A DNA stretch of 64,000 nucleotides. Origin: Nocardioides conyzicola (lineage in GTDB: Bacteria; Actinomycetota; Actinomycetes; Propionibacteriales; Nocardioidaceae). Where the stretch lies: assembly GCF_039543825.1 (NCBI RefSeq), contig NZ_BAABKM010000002.1, forward strand, positions 2,078,133-2,142,132, in the 5' to 3' direction. A model generated the notes under the pieces. The model was not told the origin of the DNA. It saw only the letters and a list, made by a program, of their open reading frames with translations, and made no database searches. A program made the position numbers and the translations under genes. This document shows, in pieces, positions 43,748 through 53,245 of this stretch; the stretch's first letter is position 1, and every line of letters starts with the position of its first letter.

Positions 43748-44995
43748 ATGACAGCGATGACCACACCCCACCACCAGGTGGCCACGGCGACCGCGCGGAT
43801 GCGCGCTGTTGCCGACGCCGTGGTGGACGCGTCGGTGTGGTCCATGACCGCTGCCGAGGCCGCTTCTACTTTGGTGGAGCTGACGAAGCTGGAGGCGCAG
43901 GTCGTCGAGCTCCGGTCCCGGGTCGCCCGGCACGCCGACGAGCTGCAGGTCGGCACCGAGACCGGTGCCACCTCGACCGCGACCTGGCTCGCCCACCAGA
44001 CCCGTCTCACCCGGTCCGCCGCGGCGGGGGTGGTGCACCTCGGCTACGACCTGGACACCCACGACGTGGTCCGCGACGCCCTCGCCGCCGGCAACGTGCG
44101 CCCGGAGCAGGCGGTCGTGATCGTCCGGGCGGTCAAGGAGCTACCCGAGGATCTGGACCCGGACCTGGTGATCCGGGCGGAGAAGCATCTCGTGGATGCC
44201 GCTGCCGAGCATGACGCGAAGACGTTGCGGATCCTCGGCCGCCGGCTCCTCGAGGTGGTGGCACCCGACCTCGCCGACCAGCACGAGGCCGACCTCCTCG
44301 AGAAGGAGGAAGCCAAAGCCGCCCAAGCGACCCGGCTGACGATGACCGACGACGGGCACGGGAAGACCCACGGCCGGTTCACCATGCCGACCGTGCAGGC
44401 GGCGATGTTCAAGAAGATGCTGCTGGCGATCGCGGCGCCGAAGCATCAGGCCGCCACCCACGGAGCCGGGGTCGAACGCCGCCCCGGCCCGGAGCGGATG
44501 GGCCGAGCGTTCGCCGAGCTCATCGAACGCATCAGCGCCAAGGACCTGCCGAAGGTCGGCGGCACCGACGCCACCATCGTCATCCACATCGACCTCGACG
44601 TGTTGACGGGCAAGCTGCAGAAGGCCGGGGTGCTCGACACCGGCGAGAAGATCAGCCCGAGCCAGGTAAGACGTCTCGCGTGCACCGCCCGGATCCTCCC
44701 CGTCGTGCTCAACGGCAAGAGCGAGGTCCTCGACGTCGGCCGAGCCAAGCGGTTCTTCACCCGAGCCCAGCTCACCGCCATGAGCATCCGCGACGGCGGC
44801 TGCCGCGCCGACGGGTGCGACTGGCCACCCTGGCTCTGCCACGGACATCACTGGATCCGCTGGGCCGACGACGGCGACACCGACTTATCCAACGGTGGCC
44901 TGCTGTGCCCGAGACACCACGCGAGAGCCCACGACCCGACGTACGAGACCACCCATCAACCCGACGGCAAGGTCACCTTCCACCGCAGGTGCTAG
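43748..44995 (+). CDS. DUF222 / 13E12-repeat family HNH endonuclease-like protein, second copy
   Basis: A 415-residue member of the same family as 9667-10950, but distant in sequence. The DUF222 region is rich in helices (TLVELTKLEAQVVELRSRVA). The HNH module is at about 352-396, with CRADGCDWPPWLCHGHHWIR and CPRHH. No LexA box is present here; the upstream region instead has repeat relics and DnaA-like sites. ATG 43748 is chosen over TTG 43736 and ATG 43757. Activity is unproven. Confidence 0.85.
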   Translation: MTAMTTPHHQVATATARMRAVADAVVDASVWSMTAAEAASTLVELTKLEAQVVELRSRVARHADELQVGTETGATSTATWLAHQTRLTRSAAAGVVHLGYDLDTHDVVRDALAAGNVRPEQAVVIVRAVKELPEDLDPDLVIRAEKHLVDAAAEHDAKTLRILGRRLLEVVAPDLADQHEADLLEKEEAKAAQATRLTMTDDGHGKTHGRFTMPTVQAAMFKKMLLAIAAPKHQAATHGAGVERRPGPERMGRAFAELIERISAKDLPKVGGTDATIVIHIDLDVLTGKLQKAGVLDTGEKISPSQVRRLACTARILPVVLNGKSEVLDVGRAKRFFTRAQLTAMSIRDGGCRADGCDWPPWLCHGHHWIRWADDGDTDLSNGGLLCPRHHARAHDPTYETTHQPDGKVTFHRRC

Positions 44996-45052
44996 GCCGA
45001 CCGGCAACTTTCCCAGAGCTCCTCGCGTCCCACGCGTGACGGCGGGAGGATC

Positions 45053-45481
45053 ATGCACACCATGGGGCGCGCCTCCACGAGGGTCGGGTGGACCCTGCTC
45101 ATCCTCACGGCGGCCCTGGCCCTCGCTTCCTTCGTGCTGATGGTCGACAACCCGGACATCGACAACACCAGCCGCGGTGACCCTTACACCTGCCTCGCGC
45201 CCTGGGACACGGTGCTCAACGGCGCCGACAACTACCCGGGCGGTGAGCCTCCACCCGACGGCGACCAGATCGCAGCGCGGTGCCAGGACGCGGGCGAGCG
45301 CCGCTTTGTCGTGGCGTCAGGCGTCGGCGCGGCTGCTGTCGTCGCCGCCCTGCTCACGCTTCTCGTCCTGGCGACGGCGTCGGCGGATCTCGGCGCGGGC
45401 GAGCACGAACGCCAGGACGACGGGCCAGATGTAGTGAGCGACGCCGAGGACCCGCTCGACCCACCCGGGCATCGACCATGA
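45053..45481 (+). CDS. Small two-helix membrane protein of unknown function
   Basis: A 142-residue protein with two hydrophobic helices (VGWTLLILTAALALASFVLM and FVVASGVGAAAVVAALLTLL). A short external loop between them has two cysteines. The acidic tail follows. GGGAGG precedes ATG 45053. Its last 165 bp overlap the end of the convergent gene on the other strand, and both frames keep GC-rich third positions. Confidence 0.55.
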   Translation: MHTMGRASTRVGWTLLILTAALALASFVLMVDNPDIDNTSRGDPYTCLAPWDTVLNGADNYPGGEPPPDGDQIAARCQDAGERRFVVASGVGAAAVVAALLTLLVLATASADLGAGEHERQDDGPDVVSDAEDPLDPPGHRP

Positions 45482-45955
45482 GGGCAGGGAGGGGAGCGGC
45501 AAGGACGGGAGGTCGGGGCTGGGCAGCGAGGGGAGCGGCAGCGACGGCAGGTCGGGGAGCGGGAGCGAGAGCGCGAACCGGGCGAGCAGCGTCGTCAGCA
45601 CGATCGGTATCACGACCCGGGCGGCGCCGGCGACCGCCTGGATCGCGGAGTAGCGGTCGGGATGGGCGCGCACCTTGTCCTCGTAGCGGGCCGCCGGGGA
45701 TCCGGGGTCGGGCACCAGGTCGAGGCCGTCGGCGTCGTCGAGCAGGGTCGCGCGCTGAGGACCGCCGAGCGTCCCGAAGCGGAGCCGGAGGCGCCCGGCC
45801 GGGGACTCGAGCCCGACCTTCTCGCTCATCGACTTCTTCTCGGCGACCAGCCCGTCGTCGACGTACCACCGGAGCCGGCGGGACGTGCCCAGGTCGGCCT
45901 CGACCCGGTGCGCATGCCCGGCGACGTCGAGTCGCCAGACCTGGGTGCTCGTCAC
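45317..45955 (-). CDS. Membrane protein with N-terminal soluble domain, unknown function
   Basis: A 212-residue protein. The N-terminal 110 residues look like a soluble beta domain (VWRLDVAGHAHRVEADLG, VGLESPAGRLRLRFGTLGG). A helix (VVIPIVLTTLLARFAL) is followed by a Leu-Pro-Ser tandem stretch (repeated LPSLPLPSLPS), then a second helix (YIWPVVLAFVLARAEI) and a basic tail. GTG 45955 is the best start. No family recognised. Confidence 0.65.
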   Translation of the reverse strand: MTSTQVWRLDVAGHAHRVEADLGTSRRLRWYVDDGLVAEKKSMSEKVGLESPAGRLRLRFGTLGGPQRATLLDDADGLDLVPDPGSPAARYEDKVRAHPDRYSAIQAVAGAARVVIPIVLTTLLARFALSLPLPDLPSLPLPSLPSPDLPSLPLPSLPSWSMPGWVERVLGVAHYIWPVVLAFVLARAEIRRRRRQDEKREQGGDDSSRADA

Positions 45956-46035
45956 CCTTCGATGCTCGTCGAGCCGCAGCGCGCGCGCATCGGCCCCGGG
46001 TCGACGGCACCGCGACTTTGGTCGCGGCCCGCCGG

Positions 46036-46974
46036 TCAGGGGTAGGTGATGCCGGTGGTCCTCTCGCTGATCTCCCAGAGGCGGCGCTGCGCGGTCTCGT
46101 CGTACGACCGCTTGTTGCTCGTGACGACCTGCGGCCGGCCGGCCCACTCGGCGAGCCCGTCGGGACCGACGTACGTCGCGCCGGGGAGGTCGGCCGTCGC
46201 CGCCATCAGGGTCGGCCACGCCCCCTGGGCGGCCGTGTTGGGCGAGACGAGCTTGATCGCGCCGTCCAGGATCGAGGCGATGCCGCCGCTGGACCGCCCG
46301 TACTGACCGTTGGCGGCGAGGTGGGTGGACGCGAAGCCCGGGTGCGCGGCGAGCGCCCGCACGGGCAGGTCCGCCTGGCGCAGCCGCCGGTCGAGCTCGT
46401 AGGCGAAGAGCAGGTTGGCGAGCTTGGACTGCCCGTACGTCGGCCACGGCCGGTAGCGGCCCTGCTGCACCAGCGGGTCGCCCAACGGCGCCGACCGGGC
46501 GATGCGGTGCATCTGCGAGGAGACCGAGACGACCCGGCCGTCCGCGGACGCCACCAGCTGGGGCAGCAGCAGCCCGGTCAGCAGGAACGGCCCGAAGTGG
46601 TTGGTCGCCATCTGCAGCTCGAGACCGTCGGGCGTGCGGCGGTACGGCGTCCCCATGACGCCCGCGTTGTTGACCAGCACGTCGATCGAGCCGAGGGCAG
46701 CCGCGGTCGCCGCGGCCCGGCGTACCGACGAGAGGTCGGCCAGGTCGAGCTCGATCGCCTCGAGCGTCGCGGTCGGCACCTCGTCGAGGATGGCGCGCTC
46801 GGTCTCGGCGATGCGTTCGGGCGAGCGGCCGGTGAGCACGACCCGCGCGCCGCGGCGGGCGAGCTCGAGCGAGGTGTGGTGGCCGAGCCCACCCACGGTC
46901 GTGCCGGTGACCACGATGGTGCGGCCGGCCAGGTCGGGGAGGTCGGCGGGGTCCCACCGGTCCGGGCGGGTCAT
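46036..46974 (-). CDS. Short-chain dehydrogenase/reductase
   Basis: A 312-residue SDR. The cofactor motif TGTTVGGLG replaces the usual TGxxxGxG. NNAG is at LVNNAGVMG, Ser in VVSVSSQM, and the active Tyr/Lys are in YGQSKLAN, so the catalytic set is complete. The length and order fit the retinol-dehydrogenase-like or protochlorophyllide-like SDRs common in actinobacteria. The ATG overlaps the upstream gene's stop as ATGA. Confidence 0.88.
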   Translation of the reverse strand: MTRPDRWDPADLPDLAGRTIVVTGTTVGGLGHHTSLELARRGARVVLTGRSPERIAETERAILDEVPTATLEAIELDLADLSSVRRAAATAAALGSIDVLVNNAGVMGTPYRRTPDGLELQMATNHFGPFLLTGLLLPQLVASADGRVVSVSSQMHRIARSAPLGDPLVQQGRYRPWPTYGQSKLANLLFAYELDRRLRQADLPVRALAAHPGFASTHLAANGQYGRSSGGIASILDGAIKLVSPNTAAQGAWPTLMAATADLPGATYVGPDGLAEWAGRPQVVTSNKRSYDETAQRRLWEISERTTGITYP

Positions 46975-47786
46975 GGGGTGGTGGCCATCGCGTCGAGGAG
47001 GCGGTCGGCGAGCTCCTGGTCACCGGCGACGGCGACGGTCCCGGGTTCGGGTTGGCACCGGCCGCCGGCCAGCCGGATGAACGCCTCCCGGTCCATCCGC
47101 AGGGTGACCGAGGCATCGGCCGGTGCCGTCTCCAGGCGCTCGCCGCGCCGGGCGTCGGTCACGGCGAACGCGAAGGGCTGGCTGCCCTCGAGCTCCAGCA
47201 GTGCCGTCGTGCCCGGCTCGGCGCCGACCCGCTTGGCGAGGACGAAACCGAAGCTCTCCGCGAGGTACTCGGCGGTGTGTCGTGCCGCCGCCGAGTCCAT
47301 CCCGCCCGGCCGGTCGGTCGCCCGCCGGATGTCCTGCTCGTGCATCCAGACGTCGAGCGGCCGGTTGCGCAGCAGCGTGCGCCAGTCCCACGGCGCCCCG
47401 GCGAAGATCGGGTCGGGCCGCCCGGCCGCGTCGGTCGGCGGGTCGGCGAGCAGCGTCGTGTGCCGAGCAGTGGCCGCCGCCCGGATCTCGTTGATGATCG
47501 CGTCGGGCGTCGCGTCGCGCCGGGTGACGACGCCGATCTCGGTGTAGAGACCGAGGAAGCCGGTCACGTGCGGCGGCTCGCCGACGTCGGCCGTCTCCTC
47601 CGGGCCACCGGCGAGGATGCCCTCGAGGTGCGCGACGTGCGAGGCGACGGCCCTGACGTCCCAGCCGGGCAGGTCGGTCGGCGTCGACCACTCCTCGGCG
47701 GGGAGCTCCTCGAGCAGGTCGGTGAAGTCGTTGATCGCCTGCCACCAGACGTCGACGTATCCGCTGAGCAGCTCCTGGTCCGTCAT
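46971..47786 (-). CDS. Mycothiol-dependent DinB-fold enzyme (maleylpyruvate isomerase family)
   Basis: A 271-residue protein of the TIGR03083 group. The N-terminal DinB fold carries LPGWDVRAVASHVAHLEG, the metal-His segment, and the C-terminal sterol-carrier-like domain follows (about residues 180-271). Some members transfer or isomerise using mycothiol. ATG 47786 follows the -10 TAGGGT (47799-47794) by seven bases; the TAG of that hexamer is the stop of the upstream gene. It is coupled to the SDR. Confidence 0.82.
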   Translation of the reverse strand: MTDQELLSGYVDVWWQAINDFTDLLEELPAEEWSTPTDLPGWDVRAVASHVAHLEGILAGGPEETADVGEPPHVTGFLGLYTEIGVVTRRDATPDAIINEIRAAATARHTTLLADPPTDAAGRPDPIFAGAPWDWRTLLRNRPLDVWMHEQDIRRATDRPGGMDSAAARHTAEYLAESFGFVLAKRVGAEPGTTALLELEGSQPFAFAVTDARRGERLETAPADASVTLRMDREAFIRLAGGRCQPEPGTVAVAGDQELADRLLDAMATTP

Positions 47787-47796
47787 GACCAGCACC

Positions 47797-49548
47797 CTAT
47801 GCGCGGAGGTGGACGGCGAGCACTGCCACGTCGTCGTTCAGCTCCGTGCCGACCAGGTCGCCCAGGACGGCGTCGAGGAAGGCGTCGACGCCGAGGGTCT
47901 GGTACCGCTGCGCGGCGCCGGCCAGCCGTTCGAGGCCCACGGTGATCGACTCGCCGCGGCGCTCGACCAGGCCGTCGGTGTAGAGCAGGAGCGTGGCGCC
48001 CGGTGGAAGCAGCGCCGTGCGGTCGAGGCGCTCGGTGTCGGGCTGCACGCCGACCATCAGGTCGGGGGTGCCGTCGTCGAGGAACGTCACCTCGCCCGCG
48101 GCCGTGACCAGCATCGGCGGCGGGTGGCCGGCGTTGGTCCAGCGCAGGACGCGGCCCTCGACGTCCGGGTCCTCGGCGTCGACCCGGGCGTAGACCAGCG
48201 TGGCCATGCCCTCGACGTCCAGGTCCTCCATCGCCCGGTCCAGCCGCCGCACCTGGGCGGCCGGACCGTCGCGGAGCGTCCACGCGATCGTCCGCAGCAT
48301 GGTGCGCAGCTGGCCCATCACGGCCGCCGCGGCGATGTCGTGCCCGACGACGTCGCCGACCATCAGGCTGGTGGCGCCCGACGGCATCACGACGGCGTCG
48401 TACCAGTCACCGCCCACCTGGTCGCGCGAGGCCGCCGGCCGGTAGCGGGCGGCCAGCTCGAGGCACTCCGACTCCGGCAGGTCCGACAGCAGGGCGCTCT
48501 GCAGGGTGACGAGGGCGTCGAGCCGCTCCTGGAGAAGCCCCGCCCGCTGCACGGCCTGGGCGGAGTACGACGCGAGCGCCTCGATCGTGACCCGGTCCTG
48601 CTCCGAGAGCGGGTGCGGGTCCTGCCAGATCAGCGCCAGCGTGCCCAGCACCTGCCCCCGGGTGATCAGCGGTTGGAAGGACCGGGCCTCGCCGACCTGC
48701 TTGACGGTGTCGAGGTGCGGATAGAGGGCGTTCTGGATGCTCCTGTCGCTGAAGTACTCCGCGTGCCCGTGGACCGCCGCGCCGCCCATCGGATTGGTGT
48801 CGTCGAAGGGCAGCACCGCGTTGCGCAGCGCGGACTCCCAGGTCGTGGTGGGCGGGGCGACGAACGTGAGGACCTCCGGCGCCTGCGCGGCGCCGATCTC
48901 GTCCCCGTCGTTGCGCAGCCAGATCCCGGCGTGGAGGCAGCCGAGCTGGTCGATGGCGATCGCCTCGACCGCCTGGGCGACGTCGGTCATCGTGCGGGTG
49001 GCCGAGAGCCCCTCGCTCAGGGCGAGGAGCACCCGGCTGCGGTGGGACAGGTCCTGCGCCGCGCTCTCGCCGATCGCGGCCAGGTCGCGCAGCCCGCGCT
49101 CCGAGATCTCCGCGCTGCACGCGGCGGCGAGGTCCTCGAGCATCTCGATCTGCGCGTCGGTCCACTGACGTGGTGCGCCGTCGACCGCGCACAGCGAGCC
49201 GACGATCGTCCCGGTGTGGTCGGAGATGGGCCAGCCGGCGTACGCGATCAGGCCGAGGTCCGGGATGGCGAGGTTGTCGCGCAGGCGGTCGTCCTCGCGG
49301 GCGTCGGCGACGATCACCGGGCCCTGCTCGACCACGACCTGCTTGCAGAACGAGTGCGACAGCGGGCTCTCGCGGTCACGCTGGAGGTCCTCGGGCAGGC
49401 CGCAGGCGCCCGGGAAGACCGCGCGCCCGGGCTCGATGATCGTGACGGTCGCGGTGCCGACGCCGAGGGCCCGGCAGACCATGCGGGCATAGCGGTCCAG
49501 CGACGGGTCGCCGTGCCCCGCACCTGCCTCCACCATTGCCCCGGTCAT
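47797..49548 (-). CDS. GAF-domain PP2C-type protein phosphatase (SpoIIE-like)
   Basis: A 583-residue signalling protein. A first GAF domain lies at about 10-165 (VTIIEPGRAVFPGACGLP, ISDHTGTIVGSLCAVDG) and a second at about 185-345. The PP2C/SpoIIE phosphatase domain is at about 365-583 with GGDWYDAVVMP, MVGDVVGHD, NAGHPPPMLV and LNDDVAVLAVHL. It probably dephosphorylates an anti-sigma-factor antagonist in response to a small ligand or redox state. ATG 49548 follows a TACCCT -10. Confidence 0.88.
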   Translation of the reverse strand: MTGAMVEAGAGHGDPSLDRYARMVCRALGVGTATVTIIEPGRAVFPGACGLPEDLQRDRESPLSHSFCKQVVVEQGPVIVADAREDDRLRDNLAIPDLGLIAYAGWPISDHTGTIVGSLCAVDGAPRQWTDAQIEMLEDLAAACSAEISERGLRDLAAIGESAAQDLSHRSRVLLALSEGLSATRTMTDVAQAVEAIAIDQLGCLHAGIWLRNDGDEIGAAQAPEVLTFVAPPTTTWESALRNAVLPFDDTNPMGGAAVHGHAEYFSDRSIQNALYPHLDTVKQVGEARSFQPLITRGQVLGTLALIWQDPHPLSEQDRVTIEALASYSAQAVQRAGLLQERLDALVTLQSALLSDLPESECLELAARYRPAASRDQVGGDWYDAVVMPSGATSLMVGDVVGHDIAAAAVMGQLRTMLRTIAWTLRDGPAAQVRRLDRAMEDLDVEGMATLVYARVDAEDPDVEGRVLRWTNAGHPPPMLVTAAGEVTFLDDGTPDLMVGVQPDTERLDRTALLPPGATLLLYTDGLVERRGESITVGLERLAGAAQRYQTLGVDAFLDAVLGDLVGTELNDDVAVLAVHLRA

Positions 49549-49621
49549 CCTGAGGGCGAGGGTATCCGGGGGCGCAGTCGCGTCGTGCGGGTTGGGCGGG
49601 TGTCCCACCCGCAGGGGTGGG

Positions 49622-50224
49622 TCAGCCCGTCGCCAGCTTGACGGCGATCGCCAGCATCGTCAGGCCGATCAGGACGTCGAGCACCTGCCAGGCACGGGCG
49701 CTGGACAGGAAGCGGCTGGCGTACCGCGCCCCGAAACCCAGCCCGCAGAACCACAGGATGCTCGCCACGGCGGCACCCACGGCGAACCACCACCGTCCGG
49801 TCGTCCCCTCGTGGTTGGCGATGGTGCCGAGCAGCAGGACGGTGTCGAGGTAGACGTGCGGGTTCAGCCAGGTGAGGGCAAGGGCGCGAGCGGCGACGCC
49901 ACGACGGCTGACCGTCGCCCGCTCGTCGGCCCGCAGCGCCTCGGGCTTCCGCGCCCGCAGCAGCGAGGACACGCCGTACCACGCCAGGAAGGCGACGCCG
50001 AGCCAGCGGATGACGTCGAGCACCCAGGGCGCGTGCTCGATGATGCCGCCGATGCCGGCGACCCCGGCGGTGATCAGCACGACGTCGGAGAGCGCGCAGA
50101 TCGCGACCACCAGGCCCACGTGCTCGCGTGCCAGGCCCTGGCGGAGCACGTAGGCGTTCTGCGCGCCGATCGCGACGATCAGCGACAGGCCGGTCAGCAG
50201 TCCGGCGGCGGTGGAGTCGAGCAC
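49622..50224 (-). CDS. lysE: LysE/ArgO family basic amino acid exporter
   Basis: A 200-residue exporter with five or six helices. IVAIGAQNAYVLRQGL is the family signature, and ALTWLNPHVYLDTVLLLG is a second conserved block. It exports L-lysine and L-arginine. Divergent from the LysR-type gene argP/lysG, as in Corynebacterium. TAGCGT on the minus strand (50237-50232) lies seven bases before GTG 50224, suggesting a leaderless mRNA. Confidence 0.9.
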   Translation of the reverse strand: MLDSTAAGLLTGLSLIVAIGAQNAYVLRQGLAREHVGLVVAICALSDVVLITAGVAGIGGIIEHAPWVLDVIRWLGVAFLAWYGVSSLLRARKPEALRADERATVSRRGVAARALALTWLNPHVYLDTVLLLGTIANHEGTTGRWWFAVGAAVASILWFCGLGFGARYASRFLSSARAWQVLDVLIGLTMLAIAVKLATG

Positions 50225-50231
50225 CCGGGCA

Positions 50232-50288
50232 ACGCTAGGCCCGGCACGGGATGAAGGCTAGCGAATGTTTCTATAACACCATTAGCGT
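50232..50288. promoter_or_regulatory. Divergent lysE/argP intergenic promoters
   Basis: Both -10 hexamers read TAGCGT. One faces lysE (50237-50232, minus) and the other faces the regulator (50283-50288, plus). The 45 bp between them contain an AT-rich stretch AATGTTTCTATAACACCATT, the expected binding place for the LysR-type activator. Confidence 0.5.
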
Positions 50289-50294
50289 GGCTTC

Positions 50295-51152
50295 ATGGAG
50301 ATCGCGCCCGCCCAGCTCGCCGCCCTGGTCGCGATCGCCGACCACGGGACCTTCGAGGCGGCGGCCCGGCACCTGCACGTGACGGCCTCCGCCGTCAGCC
50401 AGCGGATCCGGGCGCTGGAGTCCGAGGTCGGCCAGGTCGTCGTGCGCCGTACGACGCCGTGCCGGCCGACCCCGGCCGGCGAGGAGCTGATCCGGCTGGC
50501 CCGGCAGACGCGGCTGCTGCACGACGAGGTCCGCGACGCCCTCGCCCACGGCCACGTCGGCACCATCGACCTGCCCGTGGCGGTCAGCGCCGACTCGTTG
50601 GCGACCTGGTTCCGCACGGCGCTCGCCGACGTCGCCGGGTGGTCCGACGTCGCGCTCCGGCTGCACGTCGAGGACCAGGCCTTCTCGGCCGACCTGCTGC
50701 GCAGCGGCGAGGTCCTCGCCGCCGTGACCTCCGAGCCGACGCCGGTCCAGGGCTGCTCGGTCGAGGCGCTGGGGCACCTGCGCTACGTGCCCGCCGCCGC
50801 GCCGCAGGTCGCCGAGCGGTGGCGGTCCGGGCGCGGCTACGACTGGGCCGCGATGCCGATGGTGGTCTTCAACGAGAAGGACGCCCTCCAGCACGACCTG
50901 CTCGCGGCGCGCGGGGTCGGGCCGCCGCCCGTCGTCCACCGGGTCCCCACGTCGGCGGACTTCCTCGAGGCGGTCGCCCTGGGTCTCGGCTGGGGGATGA
51001 TCCCCGCGCCCCAGCTGGGCGACCGGCTGGTGCCGCTCGGCACCCGGCTGCACGTCGACGTCCGGCTCTACTGGCAGCGCTGGCGGCTCGACTCGCCCGT
51101 GCTCGGCCGCCTGACCGACGTCGTACGCCGTGCCGCCGCGACCCTGAAATAG
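50295..51152 (+). CDS. argP: LysR-type regulator, ArgP/LysG family
   Basis: A 285-residue regulator. The HTH is near the N-terminus (QLAALVAIADHGTFEAAAR, LHVTASAVSQRIRALE). The C-terminal effector domain senses basic amino acids. It is divergent from lysE and should activate it when lysine or arginine accumulates. ATG 50295 sits six bases after TAGCGT, so it is likely leaderless. Confidence 0.9.
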   Translation: MEIAPAQLAALVAIADHGTFEAAARHLHVTASAVSQRIRALESEVGQVVVRRTTPCRPTPAGEELIRLARQTRLLHDEVRDALAHGHVGTIDLPVAVSADSLATWFRTALADVAGWSDVALRLHVEDQAFSADLLRSGEVLAAVTSEPTPVQGCSVEALGHLRYVPAAAPQVAERWRSGRGYDWAAMPMVVFNEKDALQHDLLAARGVGPPPVVHRVPTSADFLEAVALGLGWGMIPAPQLGDRLVPLGTRLHVDVRLYWQRWRLDSPVLGRLTDVVRRAAATLK

Positions 51153-51193
51153 CCGAGTCGGCGCCAGATTGCAGAATCTGGCGCCGACTCGGC
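51152..51193. terminator. Perfect 19-bp stem bidirectional terminator
   Basis: Arms 51152-51170 and 51175-51193 (left starts GCCGAGTCGGCGCC, right ends GGCGCCGACTCGGC) are perfectly complementary with a 4-base loop. It overlaps the last base of the argP stop and lies 10 bp before the convergent acyl-CoA dehydrogenase stop. Confidence 0.8.
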
Positions 51194-51203
51194 GTGGATC
51201 AGA

Positions 51204-53063
51204 TCAGAAGGACGCCTCGTCGAGGTCCATGATCGCGAGGTCGGTCGCCTCGGCGAGCTGGCGCTCGGCGGTGATCTTGGGGAGCACGCTCTGCGCGAAG
51301 TACTGCGCGGCCGCGACCTTGCCCTCGTAGAACGCCTTGTCCTTGCCCGGGTCGCCGCCCAGCTTCTCGAGCGCGACCTCGGCCTGGCGCAGCAGCAGCC
51401 ACCCGCAGACCACGTCGCCCAGCACCATCAGCAGGCGGCTGGTGTTGAGGCCGACCTTGTAGATGTTGCGGGTCTCGTCCTGGGCGGACATCAGGTCGTT
51501 GATCATGTGGCCGACGATCGCCTGGGCGTCGTCGAGAGCGGTCGCCAGGAGCTCCCGCTCCACCTTGAGGCGACCGTTGCCGGCCTCGCTCTCGATGAAC
51601 TTCGAGATTTCGCCGGCCAGGTGACCGAGCGCGGCACCCTGGTCCTTGACGATCTTGCGGAAGAAGAAGTCCTGGCCCTGGATCGCCGTGGTGCCCTCGT
51701 AGAGGGTGTCGATCTTGGCGTCCCGGACGTACTGCTCGATCGGGTACTCCTGAAGGAAGCCGGAGCCGCCGAAGGTCTGCAGCGACTCGGTGCCGAGCAG
51801 CGTCCACGACTTCTCCGAGCCGTAGCCCTTCACGATCGGCAGCAGCAGGTCGTTGACCTTCTCCGCCAGCTCGTCGCGCTCGCCGTTGTGCTCGGCGATC
51901 ATCACCGCGTCCTGCCAGGTGGCGGTGTAGAGCATCAGGGCGCGCATCGCCTCGGCGTACGACTTCTGCGTCATCAGCGAGCGGCGTACGTCGGGGTGGT
52001 GGGTGATCGTCACGCGCGGCGCCGTCTTGTCGGCGGACTGCGCGAGGTCGGCGCCCTGCACGCGCTCCTTGGCGAACTCGAGCGCGTTGAGGTAGCCGGT
52101 GGACAGCGTCGCGATGGCCTTGGTGCCGACCATCATCCGGGCGTTCTCGATGACCTGGAACATCTGCGCGATGCCGTTGTGCACCTCGCCGAGCAGGTAG
52201 CCGACGGCCGGCTCGCCGCCGCCGACCTGCGGGTCGCCGAAGGTGAGCTCGCAGGTGTTGGAGACCTTGATGCCCATCTTGTGCTCGACGTTGGTGACGT
52301 AGGCGCCGTTGCGCTCGCCCAGCTCGCCGGTCTCGAGGTCGGTGATGTGGAACTTCGGCACGATGAAGAGGCTGAGCCCCTTGGTGCCGGGGCCGCCGAC
52401 GCCCTCGACGCCGACTGGCCGGGCCAGCACCATGTGGATGATGTTGTCGCTGAGGTCGCCCTCGGCGGAGGTGATGAAGCGCTTGACGCCCTCGATGTTC
52501 CAGGTGCCGTCCTCATTGAGGGTGGCCTTGGCGCGGCCGGCACCGACGTCGGAGCCCGCGTCGGGCTCGGTCAGCACCATCGTGGTGTTCCAGCCCTTGT
52601 CCACGACGAGCTGGGCGATCTTGCGGTCGCGCTCGTTGCCGTTGCGGTAGAGCACGCCGGCGAACATCGGGCCGGCGCCGTACATCCAGATCGCCGGGTT
52701 GGCGCCCAGCACCAGCTCGCCCATCGCCCAGTTGATGCTGGACGGCGCGGGGGTGCCGCCGAGCTCGGCGAACGTGCTGAGGCGCCAGTACTCGGCGTCC
52801 ATCCACGCGCGGTAGCTCTTCTTGAACGACTCCGGCAGCGGGGCCGTGTTGGTCGCGGGGTCGAAGACCGGCGGGTTGCGGTCGGCGTCGACGAACGACT
52901 CGGCGAGGTCCCCGCGAGCCAGGCGGTCGACCTCGGAGAGGATCTCGCGGGCCGTCTCGGTGTCCACCTCGGCGAACGGGCCGGCGCCCAGCACCTCGCC
53001 CCGGCCGAAGACCTCGAACAGGTTGAACTCGATGTCCCGGATGTTGCTCTTGTAGTGGCTCAC
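51204..53063 (-). CDS. Acyl-CoA dehydrogenase (FadE5-type, long form)
   Basis: A 619-residue flavin enzyme of the first step of beta-oxidation. Motifs include [15 protein letters not shown] (FAD/substrate), [20 protein letters not shown] and the C-terminal [23 protein letters not shown] with [12 protein letters not shown]. The extra N-terminal and C-terminal domains put it in the 600-residue group. GAAGGTGG precedes GTG 53063. Two TAC-N6-GTA sites lie just upstream. It stands alone, convergent with argP. Confidence 0.92.
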   Translation of the reverse strand: MSHYKSNIRDIEFNLFEVFGRGEVLGAGPFAEVDTETAREILSEVDRLARGDLAESFVDADRNPPVFDPATNTAPLPESFKKSYRAWMDAEYWRLSTFAELGGTPAPSSINWAMGELVLGANPAIWMYGAGPMFAGVLYRNGNERDRKIAQLVVDKGWNTTMVLTEPDAGSDVGAGRAKATLNEDGTWNIEGVKRFITSAEGDLSDNIIHMVLARPVGVEGVGGPGTKGLSLFIVPKFHITDLETGELGERNGAYVTNVEHKMGIKVSNTCELTFGDPQVGGGEPAVGYLLGEVHNGIAQMFQVIENARMMVGTKAIATLSTGYLNALEFAKERVQGADLAQSADKTAPRVTITHHPDVRRSLMTQKSYAEAMRALMLYTATWQDAVMIAEHNGERDELAEKVNDLLLPIVKGYGSEKSWTLLGTESLQTFGGSGFLQEYPIEQYVRDAKIDTLYEGTTAIQGQDFFFRKIVKDQGAALGHLAGEISKFIESEAGNGRLKVERELLATALDDAQAIVGHMINDLMSAQDETRNIYKVGLNTSRLLMVLGDVVCGWLLLRQAEVALEKLGGDPGKDKAFYEGKVAAAQYFAQSVLPKITAERQLAEATDLAIMDLDEASF

Positions 53064-53083
53064 GGCCCCACCTTCGCGTTTGA

Positions 53084-53121
53084 TACTGGTCGGTAACTTC
53101 AATGGTACGTACCCGTCAGTA
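53084..53121. promoter_or_regulatory. Tandem TAC-N6-GTA sites before the acyl-CoA dehydrogenase
   Basis: TACTGGTCGGTA (53084-53095) and TACCCGTCAGTA (53110-53121) share ends and their centres are 26 bp apart. A self-complementary GGTACGTACC overlaps the second. A TetR-type regulator of fatty-acid degradation could bind here. Confidence 0.4.
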
Positions 53122-53245
53122 ACCCCGCAAGACAACGACGGCAAACGTGGCGTGACCAGACCCTCATCGATGACCGGGGCGACCGGCGCAGCGACGAGCC
53201 GCCAAGGTCGAGTGAACAAGTCAAGTCATCTGACACACTGGACGC

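Noticed and set aside
43700..43760. LexA box before the second DUF222 gene
   Set aside because: No TCGAAC-N4-GTTCGA or close variant occurs in 43445-43757; the palindrome CACGATCGTG at 43659-43668 does not match.
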